This document shows positions 33,076 to 41,742 of a stretch of DNA of 64,000 bases, one piece after another (the stretch's first letter is position 1; each line of letters begins with the position of its first letter). The translations under genes were made by a program, and so were the position numbers. Source of the DNA: Yoonia sp. (lineage in GTDB: Bacteria > Pseudomonadota > Alphaproteobacteria > Rhodobacterales > Rhodobacteraceae); contig JAGSGF010000012.1 of assembly GCA_023955335.1 (NCBI GenBank), positions 1 through 64,000 of the forward strand, written 5' to 3'. The notes beneath the pieces were generated by a model. The model saw nothing but the letters and a program-made list of their open reading frames with translations. It made no database searches and had not been told where the DNA came from.

Positions 33076-35826
33076 CTATTGCCCCAAACGGTCAAGAAGT
33101 GCGGGTACGTGGACTTGGTCGGACTTATAGTTTCCGGTCAGAACGTGCATGATCAGGTTAACCCCGAACCGCAGCGCAAATTCACGTTGGCGTTCGCCTG
33201 CTGTGCCACGGCCCACGGGGAACATCCGGTTCCCGTATTGGTCCACCGCCCATGCGCGCGCCCAGTCGTTGCCGCCAATGACCACGGGTGTCACCCCGTC
33301 GTTCAGATTGCGAAACGGCATCCCCTCGGCCAGTTCGGCCCCCGCGGGAGACGCCTCAACCCAGATGTCCCGACTGGCGTAACGGCCGGGAAAATCTTGG
33401 ATCAGATAGAAGGTGCGCGTCAGCACGTGGTCTTGTGGGATCGGCTCAATCGCGGGAATGTCGAGGCCGCGCGCGATGGCTTGCAGCTTGCGCCCCTGTG
33501 GGCTGCCGGATCCGAACCGTGCTGTGTCGGCGTCTCGCGTGTCGAACATGATCATCCCGCCAGACCGCAGGTAGCGGTTTAGCTTGCCATAAGCTTCGCG
33601 GCTAGGCAGCGGTTGGTCAGCGGTGACAGGCCAATAAAGGAACGGGTAAAACGCCAATTCGTCGCGTTCCAGATCGACGGCATGTGGGTCGTCTGGTTCA
33701 ATTGATGTGCGTCGGAACAAGGTTTGAGATAGCCCAAGCAGGCCTGCCGCGGCCTGCGCATCGGTGTCCGCGTCCCCTGTGAGGACATGCCCAAGAACAA
33801 CTGCGGTGGTTGCTGCGATAGCTTCCTCGTCGGTCTGCGCTTGCACGTCAGGCGTGAATGCCAACATGAGGATAAGCGCCATGGCCACATCGGCACGCGG
33901 TCCCCGCAAGCGCCCGCCGACCAACAGTGATGCCAGAATATCCACGATGAGCAGGCCAAGTGCACCCACCAGTAGCCATCCTTTGAACGCGGTTTCGCGC
34001 GTGGTGGCCATGCCTTCGATCGGGATACGTGCGGGCCATGCAGCGACGTTGAGTGTGGTGTCAGATGCGACAACGTTCACTGCGATTTGTTGTTCTGCCC
34101 CTTTATAAAGTCCCGGCTGGAGGTCAGGGCTTGCGGATTTTGTGCTTAGGGCTTCACCGTCGACACCAGCAAGCGTCCCACCGTCTTGCAGCCGCCCAAA
34201 CCCGTCAAGCACCTGCGTCGGTTGCCATGTCGTACCAGCCAAGGCTTGCGCATCGCCTGCGGCGGGGCGTGTTGAAATGGCCAGCCGTTCAAGCATTTGC
34301 ACGAACAGTCCAGACAGCGGCAGCGTTGACCATTCGGCGTTGGCAGTCACGTGAACAAGCACAACTTGACCTTCGCCCACAGTCTTGCGCGTGACCAGCG
34401 GTGTGCCGTCCGCAAGTTGTGCGATGACGCGAGTGGCGAGCGTTGGATCGGACTGCGCCACGACCTGTGCGCTGACGGTCACGTCGTCTGGGATCGCCAG
34501 CCCAAAGAATGGCGAAGTGTCGGCAAAAGGTGCAAGCGCCTTTGGTTCTCCCCAGCTCATCGCGCCGCCGACACTGCGCCCGCCGGACCGCAATCGTACG
34601 GGGAGCAACGGGTGTTCTTCGTTGCGTCCCAGATCAGATGCCGCGAGCAGCGGGCCTGCAAAGCGTAACAAAAGCCCGCCGTCCTCGACCCATGTAATCA
34701 GGGTATCGCTTTCCGACCCTGCCAAGGTCGCCACGTCAGCCAGCACGATCACATCGGGGTTTGCCAGCAAAATGTCGGTCAACGTTCCATCGATTAGGTC
34801 AGCGGTCGGCACCAAGGCTTCGCGCAGGTAATGCAGCGGCGACAGCAGGTTCAATTCTTCGCGGCTGTCACGCCCCGCAATCAGCGCAACTTCGCGTCGT
34901 TTGAGCGCGTCATCTGTCAGCGTGACCGCACCTGCGGATCGCTGGCCAGTGATCTCAAAACGTGTGATACGGTTGCGCAGTTCAGGCGGTAGAATAAGGG
35001 CGGTCGTTCCGGTCGCATCGCCTGCATTGAAATCAAGCGTCACAGTCTGAAGTTGTCTTTCGGTGCCCGCAGGGTCGAGCCCGATGGCGGTGACCGGCAC
35101 GGATGTCGCCGCCCCAATTGGCGTGCGGATGGCTGATAGGCTGATGGCCCCATCTTCGTAAACGGCTGGTTGAAGACCAAAGATCGGGCGTAGGGATTGG
35201 AAAACTGTGACGGCGCCTTTCGCCTCGAATGCGGACAGCGCCGCAGTCCGGCCTTCCCAGTCGATGCCGTCCGACATCCACTGTGTTTCGAAATTGGCTG
35301 TTTGTGCGGACACCCATCCAGCCACGGCGCGTGGTTGCCATGGTTGGGGTTGCAGGTTTGCAAGTCGGTTCTGCCAGTCGTTTGCCGCGCTAAATGTCAG
35401 ATCGCCGGTGGGGAGGTTGGACAAGTTGACGACACTGACGGGCCTGTCGTTGCGCGCGGCCTCGGACAGCAGTGCATCGACACGGTCTATGCGCGCCGTC
35501 CAACTGGGTGCGCCCGCCCACGATCCATCGAGCGCGATCAAAAGGTTGCCCGTGCCCGTGCGATTGTCGGTTGGATTTAGAACAGGGCCCGCGAACCCGA
35601 TGATAAGGGCTGCCACCGCGAGGAGGCGCAGGAGAAGGAGCCACCACGGTGTGCGGTCGGATTGGCTTTCGTCGTCTTGCAAGCCCAGCAAAAGCGCCAC
35701 ACCGGGGAATCGCCGCTTTACGGGTGCAGGTGGCACCGCCCGCAGCAAAATCCACAAGACCGGCAGAACGACAAGGCCAAGCAAAAGCAGGGGCGCGGTG
35801 AAGCCGATGGGCCCGAGTGTCCACAT
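33076..35826 (-). CDS. BatA-like/DUF4159 domain membrane protein
   Basis: A 916-residue protein. The N-terminus has two membrane helices (FTAPLLLLGLVVLPVLWILL; WWLLLLRLLAVAALIIGFAG) flanking an RRFPGVALLLGL segment typical of BatA N-terminal domains; a region like von Willebrand type A follows (LLIALDGSWAG). A further hydrophobic segment (LLVGALGLLIVDILASLLVG) near residue 620 precedes the C-terminal DUF4159 domain (ELAFYPFLYWPVTADQPLPS; GGMIMFDTRDADTARFGS; FYLIQDFPGRYASRDIWVEA). It is part of the MoxR-DUF58-DUF4159 operon, 32 bases after the DUF58 gene. The function is not established; it probably assembles with the MoxR ATPase at the envelope. Confidence 0.82.
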   Translation of the reverse strand: MWTLGPIGFTAPLLLLGLVVLPVLWILLRAVPPAPVKRRFPGVALLLGLQDDESQSDRTPWWLLLLRLLAVAALIIGFAGPVLNPTDNRTGTGNLLIALDGSWAGAPSWTARIDRVDALLSEAARNDRPVSVVNLSNLPTGDLTFSAANDWQNRLANLQPQPWQPRAVAGWVSAQTANFETQWMSDGIDWEGRTAALSAFEAKGAVTVFQSLRPIFGLQPAVYEDGAISLSAIRTPIGAATSVPVTAIGLDPAGTERQLQTVTLDFNAGDATGTTALILPPELRNRITRFEITGQRSAGAVTLTDDALKRREVALIAGRDSREELNLLSPLHYLREALVPTADLIDGTLTDILLANPDVIVLADVATLAGSESDTLITWVEDGGLLLRFAGPLLAASDLGRNEEHPLLPVRLRSGGRSVGGAMSWGEPKALAPFADTSPFFGLAIPDDVTVSAQVVAQSDPTLATRVIAQLADGTPLVTRKTVGEGQVVLVHVTANAEWSTLPLSGLFVQMLERLAISTRPAAGDAQALAGTTWQPTQVLDGFGRLQDGGTLAGVDGEALSTKSASPDLQPGLYKGAEQQIAVNVVASDTTLNVAAWPARIPIEGMATTRETAFKGWLLVGALGLLIVDILASLLVGGRLRGPRADVAMALILMLAFTPDVQAQTDEEAIAATTAVVLGHVLTGDADTDAQAAAGLLGLSQTLFRRTSIEPDDPHAVDLERDELAFYPFLYWPVTADQPLPSREAYGKLNRYLRSGGMIMFDTRDADTARFGSGSPQGRKLQAIARGLDIPAIEPIPQDHVLTRTFYLIQDFPGRYASRDIWVEASPAGAELAEGMPFRNLNDGVTPVVIGGNDWARAWAVDQYGNRMFPVGRGTAGERQREFALRFGVNLIMHVLTGNYKSDQVHVPALLDRLGQ

Positions 35827-35858
35827 TTAACGCGCGTCCTTTGTGGCGGATCGAAAGA

Positions 35859-36731
35859 TCATGATCGCCCTTCCAGTGATTTGTAAAGCCAAAGCAGGGC
35901 GGATGTGGCGGGTGTGTTTGTGTGGTGTGTGTGAAACTGCCACCCGGTTTGGCGGGCAAGGGCGTGCAGCGCGTCTTTGCGCTTGGTCAGTTTATCGAGG
36001 TAGCGTTGTTTTAGGCCAGCTGCGGACAGGGTTTCATGGGTTATGCTGCCGCCCATGGATTGGAAACTGGTTCGCCCGCTAAAAGGAAACGACTCTTCTT
36101 GAGGGTCAAGGATTTGGAGGATGCAGCCTTTGATACCACGGCTTGCAGCCTCAAAGAGTGCGGTTTTGGTGGGGCTGAGGTCTCCTAAAAAATCGCTGAT
36201 GAAAAGAGCGCGACCTTGGGGCAGTAGCCCTTGGGTGTCGGGGGTGCCGAAATCGCTGTTGTCGTCTTCGCAAAGCAATTCGGCCATCTGCCGGATTTGA
36301 CCTGCGCCGCGTTTTGGCGGCAACCGTAGACCCGTCAGCCCGACCCGTTCGCCGCCCCGCGTCAGCAGGATCGCCGTGGCCAACGCCAATGTGCGGGCGC
36401 GCGCGGATTTGGTCGGTAGGTTGTCGTCGGAGGTGAATTGCATCGCGGCTGATTGGTCGACCCAAAGTAGGACGGATTGCGCAATTTGCCATTCTTTGTC
36501 CGCGACAAAATTACTGTCTGCGCGGGCAGATCTGCGCCAGTCAATTGCGCGTGCTTCATCGCCTTGTTGCGCGGGGCGGTACTGCCAAAACGTGTCGCCC
36601 ATGCCTGCGCGCCTGCGCCCATGATCACCCAGCATGACCGCCTGCGCCAATTGATCAGCGGCGGCCAACAGCGCGGGCATGGGGCTCGCAAGCCCCTCCG
36701 CCGCAGATCTGAGCTTCAGGGCGTTTGTCAC
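35859..36731 (-). CDS. DUF58 domain protein
   Basis: A 290-residue soluble protein with the DUF58 core: DTFWQYRPAQQGDEARAIDW and RRSARADSNFVADKEWQIAQ, followed by a von Willebrand-A-like fold (SVLLWVDQSAAMQF with the metal-site DQSxxM variant; RALFISDFLGDL). DUF58 proteins are paired with MoxR AAA+ ATPases in many bacteria. It starts with GTG inside the moxR-like gene's stop (GTGA overlap), so the two are strongly coupled. Confidence 0.9.
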   Translation of the reverse strand: MTNALKLRSAAEGLASPMPALLAAADQLAQAVMLGDHGRRRAGMGDTFWQYRPAQQGDEARAIDWRRSARADSNFVADKEWQIAQSVLLWVDQSAAMQFTSDDNLPTKSARARTLALATAILLTRGGERVGLTGLRLPPKRGAGQIRQMAELLCEDDNSDFGTPDTQGLLPQGRALFISDFLGDLSPTKTALFEAASRGIKGCILQILDPQEESFPFSGRTSFQSMGGSITHETLSAAGLKQRYLDKLTKRKDALHALARQTGWQFHTHHTNTPATSALLWLYKSLEGRS

Positions 36732-37735
36732 GCGACGGCCGCCTGTGTTTGAGTGACAGAGGCTGCGACGTTGTTAATAATGTCGGTGATGCTTTCACCA
36801 CGCGCACGCGCCGCAAATGAAAGCGCCATCCGGTGTTCAAAGACAGGGACGGCCATGGCCATGACGTCTTCGGCGCAGGGTGCCAGACGACCGGAAAGCA
36901 GTGCTTGCGCGCGCACCGTGAGCATAAGCGCTTGGGCTGCACGCGGACCAGGGCCCCAGCTGACATTGTCGCGGATAGACGCATGTGCGTCATCATCGGG
37001 GCGGCAGGACCGGACCAGATCAAGGATCATCTCGACGATGTTGTCCCCCACTGGCATGCGCCGGAGCAGGGTTTGCGCATCGAGCAGTTCTTGGGACGTA
37101 AAGACCGCAGTTGCCTCGTCTTCAGTTGCACCTGTGGTGGCGATCAAGATGTCTTTCTCGGTCTTGCGGTCAGGATAGGGCACGTCGATCTGCACGAGGA
37201 AGCGGTCGAGCTGTGCTTCTGGCAAAGGATATGTCCCTTCTTGCTCAATCGGGTTTTGCGTGGCGAGCACATGGAAGGGCGCGTCGAGGGGGCGGTCTTG
37301 GCCCGCAATCGTGACCTGTTTTTCCTGCATGGCTTGCAAGAGAGCGGATTGGGTGCGCGGCGACGCGCGGTTGATCTCGTCGGCCAACAGAAGCTGGCAA
37401 AATACCGGCCCTTCGACAAACCGAAAGCTGCGCGTGCCATCGGCAGAAGTGTCGAGAATTTCAGAACCAAGAATATCGGCAGGCATCAGGTCTGGCGTGA
37501 ACTGAATACGGTTCCCATTGAGGCCCATGACAGTGGACAGCGTATCAACCAGACGGGTTTTCCCCAAACCGGGCAGCCCGACCAAGACGGCATGACCGCC
37601 GCATAATAGCGCCGTCAGTGTAAGGTCGACAACACGGGACTGCCCGATGAACCGCTTGCCGATACTGGTACGTGCTTCGGCCAGCTTCCCGCGCAAAATT
37701 TCGATGTCTGCGACCAATTGATCGGGGTTTGCCAT
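36728..37735 (-). CDS. MoxR-type AAA+ ATPase
   Basis: A 335-residue AAA+ chaperone-like ATPase. Walker A is LVGLPGLGKTRLVDTL, Walker B is LLLADEINRASPRTQSALLQ, and sensor 1 is HVLATQNPIEQEGTYPLPEA, followed by the lid region. These are textbook MoxR features. The protein begins ADIEILRGKLAEARTSIGKR, then FIGQSRVVDLTLTALLCGG. It opens the operon with DUF58, DUF4159 and the large membrane protein, and is divergent from a DUF1285 gene 48 bases away. Its partner is probably the DUF58 protein; the client is unknown. Confidence 0.95.
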   Translation of the reverse strand: MANPDQLVADIEILRGKLAEARTSIGKRFIGQSRVVDLTLTALLCGGHAVLVGLPGLGKTRLVDTLSTVMGLNGNRIQFTPDLMPADILGSEILDTSADGTRSFRFVEGPVFCQLLLADEINRASPRTQSALLQAMQEKQVTIAGQDRPLDAPFHVLATQNPIEQEGTYPLPEAQLDRFLVQIDVPYPDRKTEKDILIATTGATEDEATAVFTSQELLDAQTLLRRMPVGDNIVEMILDLVRSCRPDDDAHASIRDNVSWGPGPRAAQALMLTVRAQALLSGRLAPCAEDVMAMAVPVFEHRMALSFAARARGESITDIINNVAASVTQTQAAVA

Positions 37736-37783
37736 GACAATGCTCCTGTTTCACGTATATGCTTATAACAACAGATAACCCCA

Positions 37784-38380
37784 ATGACCCCAATGGCAAA
37801 AACAATGACCGGACAAAAGATCGTTACCCCGAGCGCCGAAAGCCTTGCTGCATCCGTACAAGCGGCCAAAAACGGCGGTTTGCCGCCCGTGCATTTGTGG
37901 AATCCGCCGTTTTGCGGGGATTTGGATATGCGCATCGCGCGGGATGGGACTTGGTTCTACCTCGGAACGCCGATTGGACGGTTTGAGCTGGTGAAGCTGT
38001 TTTCGACGATTCTGCGCCGTGATGGGGACGACTATTTTCTAGTCACGCCCGTCGAAAAGGTCGGGATCACGGTGGATGACGCCCCGTTTGTGGCCGTGGA
38101 TTTTAACCGTGTGGCTGATGGGTTGGTATTTGAAACCAATGTCGGGGACCTTGTAAGGGCAGGTCCTGATCACCCAATCCGCGTTGTCCGTGACCCGCAG
38201 ACGGGTGAGCCGTCGCCATATGTTTTGGTCCGTGCCAACCTCGAGGCGCTGATTGATCGCAAATCGTTCTACCGCCTGGTTGATGTTGGCGAAGAGGCAG
38301 ATGTGGACGGCGTCCGTTGGTTTGGCGTGTGGTCTAACGGTGCGTTTTTCGGGATTATACCGGCGGCAGAGCTGCCTTGA
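37784..38380 (+). CDS. DUF1285 family protein
   Basis: A 198-residue soluble protein with the DUF1285 signature: LWNPPFCGDLDMRIARDGTW, TPIGRFELVKLFSTILRRDG, YFLVTPVEKVGITVDDAPFV. Structures of this family show a two-domain beta-rich fold whose role is unknown. Divergent placement from moxR is common in roseobacters. In-frame starts at 37784, 37796 and 37808 are possible. It ends in a TGA sharing its last base with the ATG of the next gene. Confidence 0.88.
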   Translation: MTPMAKTMTGQKIVTPSAESLAASVQAAKNGGLPPVHLWNPPFCGDLDMRIARDGTWFYLGTPIGRFELVKLFSTILRRDGDDYFLVTPVEKVGITVDDAPFVAVDFNRVADGLVFETNVGDLVRAGPDHPIRVVRDPQTGEPSPYVLVRANLEALIDRKSFYRLVDVGEEADVDGVRWFGVWSNGAFFGIIPAAELP

Positions 38381-39123
38381 TGCCGCGCTTTTGCGCCAAC
38401 CTGTCGATGTTGTTTTCAGAACTGCCGTTCATGGAACGGTTTGGCGCGGCCCGTGCGGCAGGGTTTGACGCGGTAGAGATCTTATTTCCGTATGATGTGG
38501 CTGTTCCAGATATGGTGGATATGCTGGCCCGCAATGATTTGCCGCTGGCGCTGATCAATTGTCCGCCCCCCAATTATACCGGTGGCGAACGTGGGTTTGC
38601 CGCGGTCCCCGGGTCGCGGTTCCGTCAAGATTTTAAGCGGTCGGTGCGCTATGCCAAGACGCTTGGCGCGCAAAACTTGCATATTATGGCGGGGGTCGCC
38701 GAAGGGCCGGATGCCAAGGCCACGTTTATCGAAAACCTGCGCTGGGCAGCTGCCGAGGCCCCCGATCAGTCGTTAACGATCGAGCCAATAAACCAAGACG
38801 ACATGCCCGGATATTTCTTGTCAGACTTTGATTTGGCCGCAGAGGTGATTACGACTGTGGATGCCCCCAATCTACGCCTGCAATTTGATGCATATCATGC
38901 ACAGAAAATCACCGGTGATGTGATGGGAACGTGGGCGCGGATGCGTGACATCACGGTGCATGTGCAGGTCGCTCAGACACCGGACCGGACAGCGCCTGAT
39001 CAATCCAATATCGACTATGCTGCATTTTTCGCAGCCCTGGACGTGGACGGATATGACGGGTGGATCAGCGGTGAATATACCCCCGCAGCCCGCACCAATC
39101 AAAGCGTTGGATGGATTAAGTAG
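38380..39123 (+). CDS. hydroxypyruvate isomerase family protein
   Basis: A 247-residue xylose-isomerase-like TIM barrel. It starts MPRFCANLSMLFSELPFMER, then FGAARAAGFDAVEILFPYDV, as in Hyi, and keeps the metal-ligand pattern SLTIEPINQDDMPGYFLSDF, LRLQFDAYHAQKITGD and GWISGEYTPA. Hydroxypyruvate isomerase interconverts hydroxypyruvate and tartronate semialdehyde in glyoxylate metabolism, which would complement glcDEF in this window, but no glyoxylate carboligase gene is nearby. It abuts the DUF1285 gene. Its TAG stop lies within a copy of the palindromic repeat. Confidence 0.87.
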   Translation: MPRFCANLSMLFSELPFMERFGAARAAGFDAVEILFPYDVAVPDMVDMLARNDLPLALINCPPPNYTGGERGFAAVPGSRFRQDFKRSVRYAKTLGAQNLHIMAGVAEGPDAKATFIENLRWAAAEAPDQSLTIEPINQDDMPGYFLSDFDLAAEVITTVDAPNLRLQFDAYHAQKITGDVMGTWARMRDITVHVQVAQTPDRTAPDQSNIDYAAFFAALDVDGYDGWISGEYTPAARTNQSVGWIK

Positions 39124-39141
39124 GATGGGTTTTAACCCATC
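39120..39141 (+). repeat. dispersed palindromic repeat, copy 4
   Basis: GTAG followed by GATGGGTTTTAACCCATC, identical to copy 3 over these 22 bases. Its TAG (39121-39123) is the stop of the hydroxypyruvate isomerase gene. Confidence 0.88.
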
Positions 39142-39411
39142 ACGCTCTCGATAGGGACTGCGCCAATCGCATCAATGCACCTAAGGCGCTACTTAATCTC
39201 TGATATTCTTGCGTCATTGCCTCGCGGTAAAGCCATGTCGTGGCCCATGCTCGCCCCTGATAGAGGTGCAGATATGACCACTCGGTATCCGTCCGCGATC
39301 CGGTTGGCCGATGTCAGAACGTCACAGGCCGCCCCGTCACCGGAGGCGGCCTGTGGTCACAATCTAGTGAACCGCGAGATCCTAGCTTGGCGGCCGTGCG
39401 GCTATTTTCAC
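39142..39411. other. gap after the hydroxypyruvate isomerase gene with a strong hairpin
   Basis: No gene seen in these 270 bases. At 39323-39355, CACAGGCCGCC pairs perfectly with GGCGGCCTGTG (11-bp stem, 11-base loop). The hairpin lies about 57 bases beyond the stop of the convergent dehydrogenase gene and lacks a U-run. It may mark the end of that transcript. Confidence 0.6.
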
Positions 39412-40890
39412 TTAGACGGACGTGCAGATGTATTTCATTTCCATGTAATCATCCATGCCGTGCCGGCTGCCTTCGCGCCCAAGACCGGACTGTTTGATCC
39501 CACCAAACGGGGCCACCTCGGTCGAGATGATGCCCGTGTTGATCCCTACGATCCCGTATTCGAGTGCCTCGGCCACTTTGGCGACGCGGCTGATGTCTTT
39601 GGCATAGAAATACGATGCCAGTCCAAAAATCGTGTCATTGGCAAGCGCGATCACATCGTCTTCGTCTTCGAACTTAAACAAAGGCGCGAAGGGGCCGAAT
39701 GTTTCATCCGTGCTGACGATCATGTCTTTGGTCGCATCTGTCACGATGGTGGGTTCAAAGAACAATCCACCAAGCGCGTGTGGCTTGCCGCCTGTCAGGA
39801 CTGTCGCACCCTTGGCCAATGCGTCATCAAGATGTGATTGGACCTTGGTCACAGCAGACGGTTCGATCAGCGGCCCAAGCATGGTTCCATCTGCCAAACC
39901 GTCGCCGACATGCAGGTTTTCGACCGCGATCTTCAGCTTTTCTGCAAACGCATCATAGACACCTGCTTGCACGTAAATCCGGTTGGCACAGACGCATGTC
40001 TGACCATTGTTGCGGAACTTGCAGGCAATGGCACCGATAACGGCTTCGTCCAGATCCGCATCATCAAACACGATGAACGGCGCGTTGCCGCCCAATTCCA
40101 TCGAACATTTCATGACCTGATCGGCAGCCTGTTTCATCAAGATGCGCCCGACTTGGGTTGATCCAGTGAACGATAGTTTGCGCACAATCGGGTTTTCGCA
40201 GAACTCTTTGCCGATGCCTGACGCGTCGTTGGATGGCACGACGGACAAGACGCCCTTGGGCACACCAGCCTCTTCGGCCAGTTTGGCCATGGCAAGTGCC
40301 GACAGTGGCGTCTGGGATGCAGGGCGCACAACGAACGAACAGCCAGCAGCCAGTGCGGGCGCCACCTTGCGCGCGATCATTGCATTGGGGAAGTTCCACG
40401 GCGTGATTGCGGCCGCCACGCCGATGGGCTGTTTGATCACGGTGATCCGTTTGTCGGCCATGTGACCGGGGATGGTTTCGCCGTAGTTCCGCTTGGCCTC
40501 TTCCCCGAACCATTCCACGAAGGACGCGCCATAGGCGATCTCTCCGCGGGATTCTGTCATTGGCTTGCCCTGCTCGGCGGTCATGATGATTGCGAGGTCT
40601 TCTTGGTTTGCCATCATCAGGTCGAACCATTTGCGCAGGACTTTGGACCGTTCTTTTGCGGCCAATGCGGCCCAGCCCTTTTGCGCGTTTTGTGCCGCGT
40701 CAATGGCGCGTGCCACGTCAGCCCGATCAAGATCGGCGACAGTCGCGATCACGTCCCCACGTGCGGGGTTGGTCACGTCAAAAGTTTTGCCAGATGTGGC
40801 TGCAGACCATTCGCCGCCGATAAAGGCGTCTTCGCAGACCAGATCAGGGCGTGTCAGCATGGATTTGAGGTTGGTGGTTTCGTCAAGCAT
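39412..40890 (-). CDS. gabD: NAD(P)-dependent succinate-semialdehyde dehydrogenase
   Basis: A 492-residue aldehyde dehydrogenase that should oxidise succinate semialdehyde to succinate, the last step of GABA degradation. The GabD-type features are DLVCEDAFIGGEWSAATSGK, ITPWNFPNAMIARKVAPALA, the catalytic glutamate in CSMELGGNAPFIVFDDAD and the catalytic cysteine in NNGQTCVCANRIYVQ, and the C-terminal EVAPFGGIKQSGLGREGSRH. A GGAG precedes ATG 40890. The open frame continues upstream to 41379, but that part has no homology and overlaps another gene. No GABA aminotransferase is adjacent, so other aldehyde substrates remain possible. Confidence 0.93.
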   Translation of the reverse strand: MLDETTNLKSMLTRPDLVCEDAFIGGEWSAATSGKTFDVTNPARGDVIATVADLDRADVARAIDAAQNAQKGWAALAAKERSKVLRKWFDLMMANQEDLAIIMTAEQGKPMTESRGEIAYGASFVEWFGEEAKRNYGETIPGHMADKRITVIKQPIGVAAAITPWNFPNAMIARKVAPALAAGCSFVVRPASQTPLSALAMAKLAEEAGVPKGVLSVVPSNDASGIGKEFCENPIVRKLSFTGSTQVGRILMKQAADQVMKCSMELGGNAPFIVFDDADLDEAVIGAIACKFRNNGQTCVCANRIYVQAGVYDAFAEKLKIAVENLHVGDGLADGTMLGPLIEPSAVTKVQSHLDDALAKGATVLTGGKPHALGGLFFEPTIVTDATKDMIVSTDETFGPFAPLFKFEDEDDVIALANDTIFGLASYFYAKDISRVAKVAEALEYGIVGINTGIISTEVAPFGGIKQSGLGREGSRHGMDDYMEMKYICTSV

Positions 40891-40965
40891 GGTAGGCTCC
40901 AATTCTGTTTGCCCCATCTGACCTTTCACGGTCGCGTTGGTAAAGCGCAAACCGACACTGGCGTT

Positions 40966-41742
40966 ATGAAAGGCCCAAACATGGACATGGACGATCGGTT
41001 TGCAAATGGCGCGTATATTGATGGTGCTGCGGATTATCCGGATCGCTGGGCCACGCAGGCGGCGACTTTTCGCGCCAGTGTTTTGGCCGAGATTGATGTG
41101 CCATATGGCCCAAGCCCGCGTCAGGTGATGGATATTTTCCACCCGAACCGTTTGGCAAAAGGCCTGGTTGTGTTTGTGCATGGTGGATATTGGCGGATGT
41201 TCGATAAATCGGTGTGGTCGCATTTGGCTGCTGGCGCATTGGCGCGTGGGTGGGCGGTGGCTATGCCATCGTATGATCTGTGCCCCGATGTGCGGATTTC
41301 TGACATCACGGCACAGGTGACGGCGGCGGTGCGCTTGGCCGCTGCCCGTATTCCGGGGCCGATCCGTTTGACGGGGCATTCTGCTGGTGGACAGATAGTT
41401 GGGCTGCTTGCAGGGATGGATTGGGACGGGCGATTGGCCCGCGTGGTGCCCATTTCGCCACTCACAGATTTGGTGCCATTTATGCAGACCAAGATGCAGG
41501 AAGACTTTCAGTTAACCAAGGCCGAGGCGCTGTCCGAGAGCCCAGTACATACCCCCGCACCTGATGTGCCTGTGACCGTCTGGCTTGGCGCAGACGAGCG
41601 GCCAGTGTTCTTGGAGCAAGCCCATGCGCTGGGATCTGCGTGGGGCTGCAGCGTGGCGCTTGCCCCTGATCAGCACCATTTCAATGTGATTGATGGATTG
41701 ACGGAAGCGGATAGTCCACTGACCCAATGCCTGTTTAGCTAA
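40966..41742 (+). CDS. alpha/beta hydrolase, arylformamidase (kynurenine formamidase)-like
   Basis: A 258-residue hydrolase with the HGGYW motif (LVVFVHGGYWRMFDKSVWSH) that is characteristic of the KynB-like/arylformamidase branch, and the nucleophile elbow TGHSAGGQIVGL. The catalytic histidine is probably in DQHHFNVIDG. It could hydrolyse N-formylkynurenine in tryptophan breakdown, but no other kynurenine-pathway gene lies nearby, so the substrate is open. Starts at 40966 and 40981 are both plausible. Its 3' end overlaps the convergent P1 peptidase gene by 8 bases. Confidence 0.82.
   Translation: MKGPNMDMDDRFANGAYIDGAADYPDRWATQAATFRASVLAEIDVPYGPSPRQVMDIFHPNRLAKGLVVFVHGGYWRMFDKSVWSHLAAGALARGWAVAMPSYDLCPDVRISDITAQVTAAVRLAAARIPGPIRLTGHSAGGQIVGLLAGMDWDGRLARVVPISPLTDLVPFMQTKMQEDFQLTKAEALSESPVHTPAPDVPVTVWLGADERPVFLEQAHALGSAWGCSVALAPDQHHFNVIDGLTEADSPLTQCLFS

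Noticed and set aside
40891-41379. N-terminal extension of the GabD frame
   Set aside because: The added residues lie antisense to the arylformamidase-like gene; the GGAG-preceded ATG at 40890 gives the family length.
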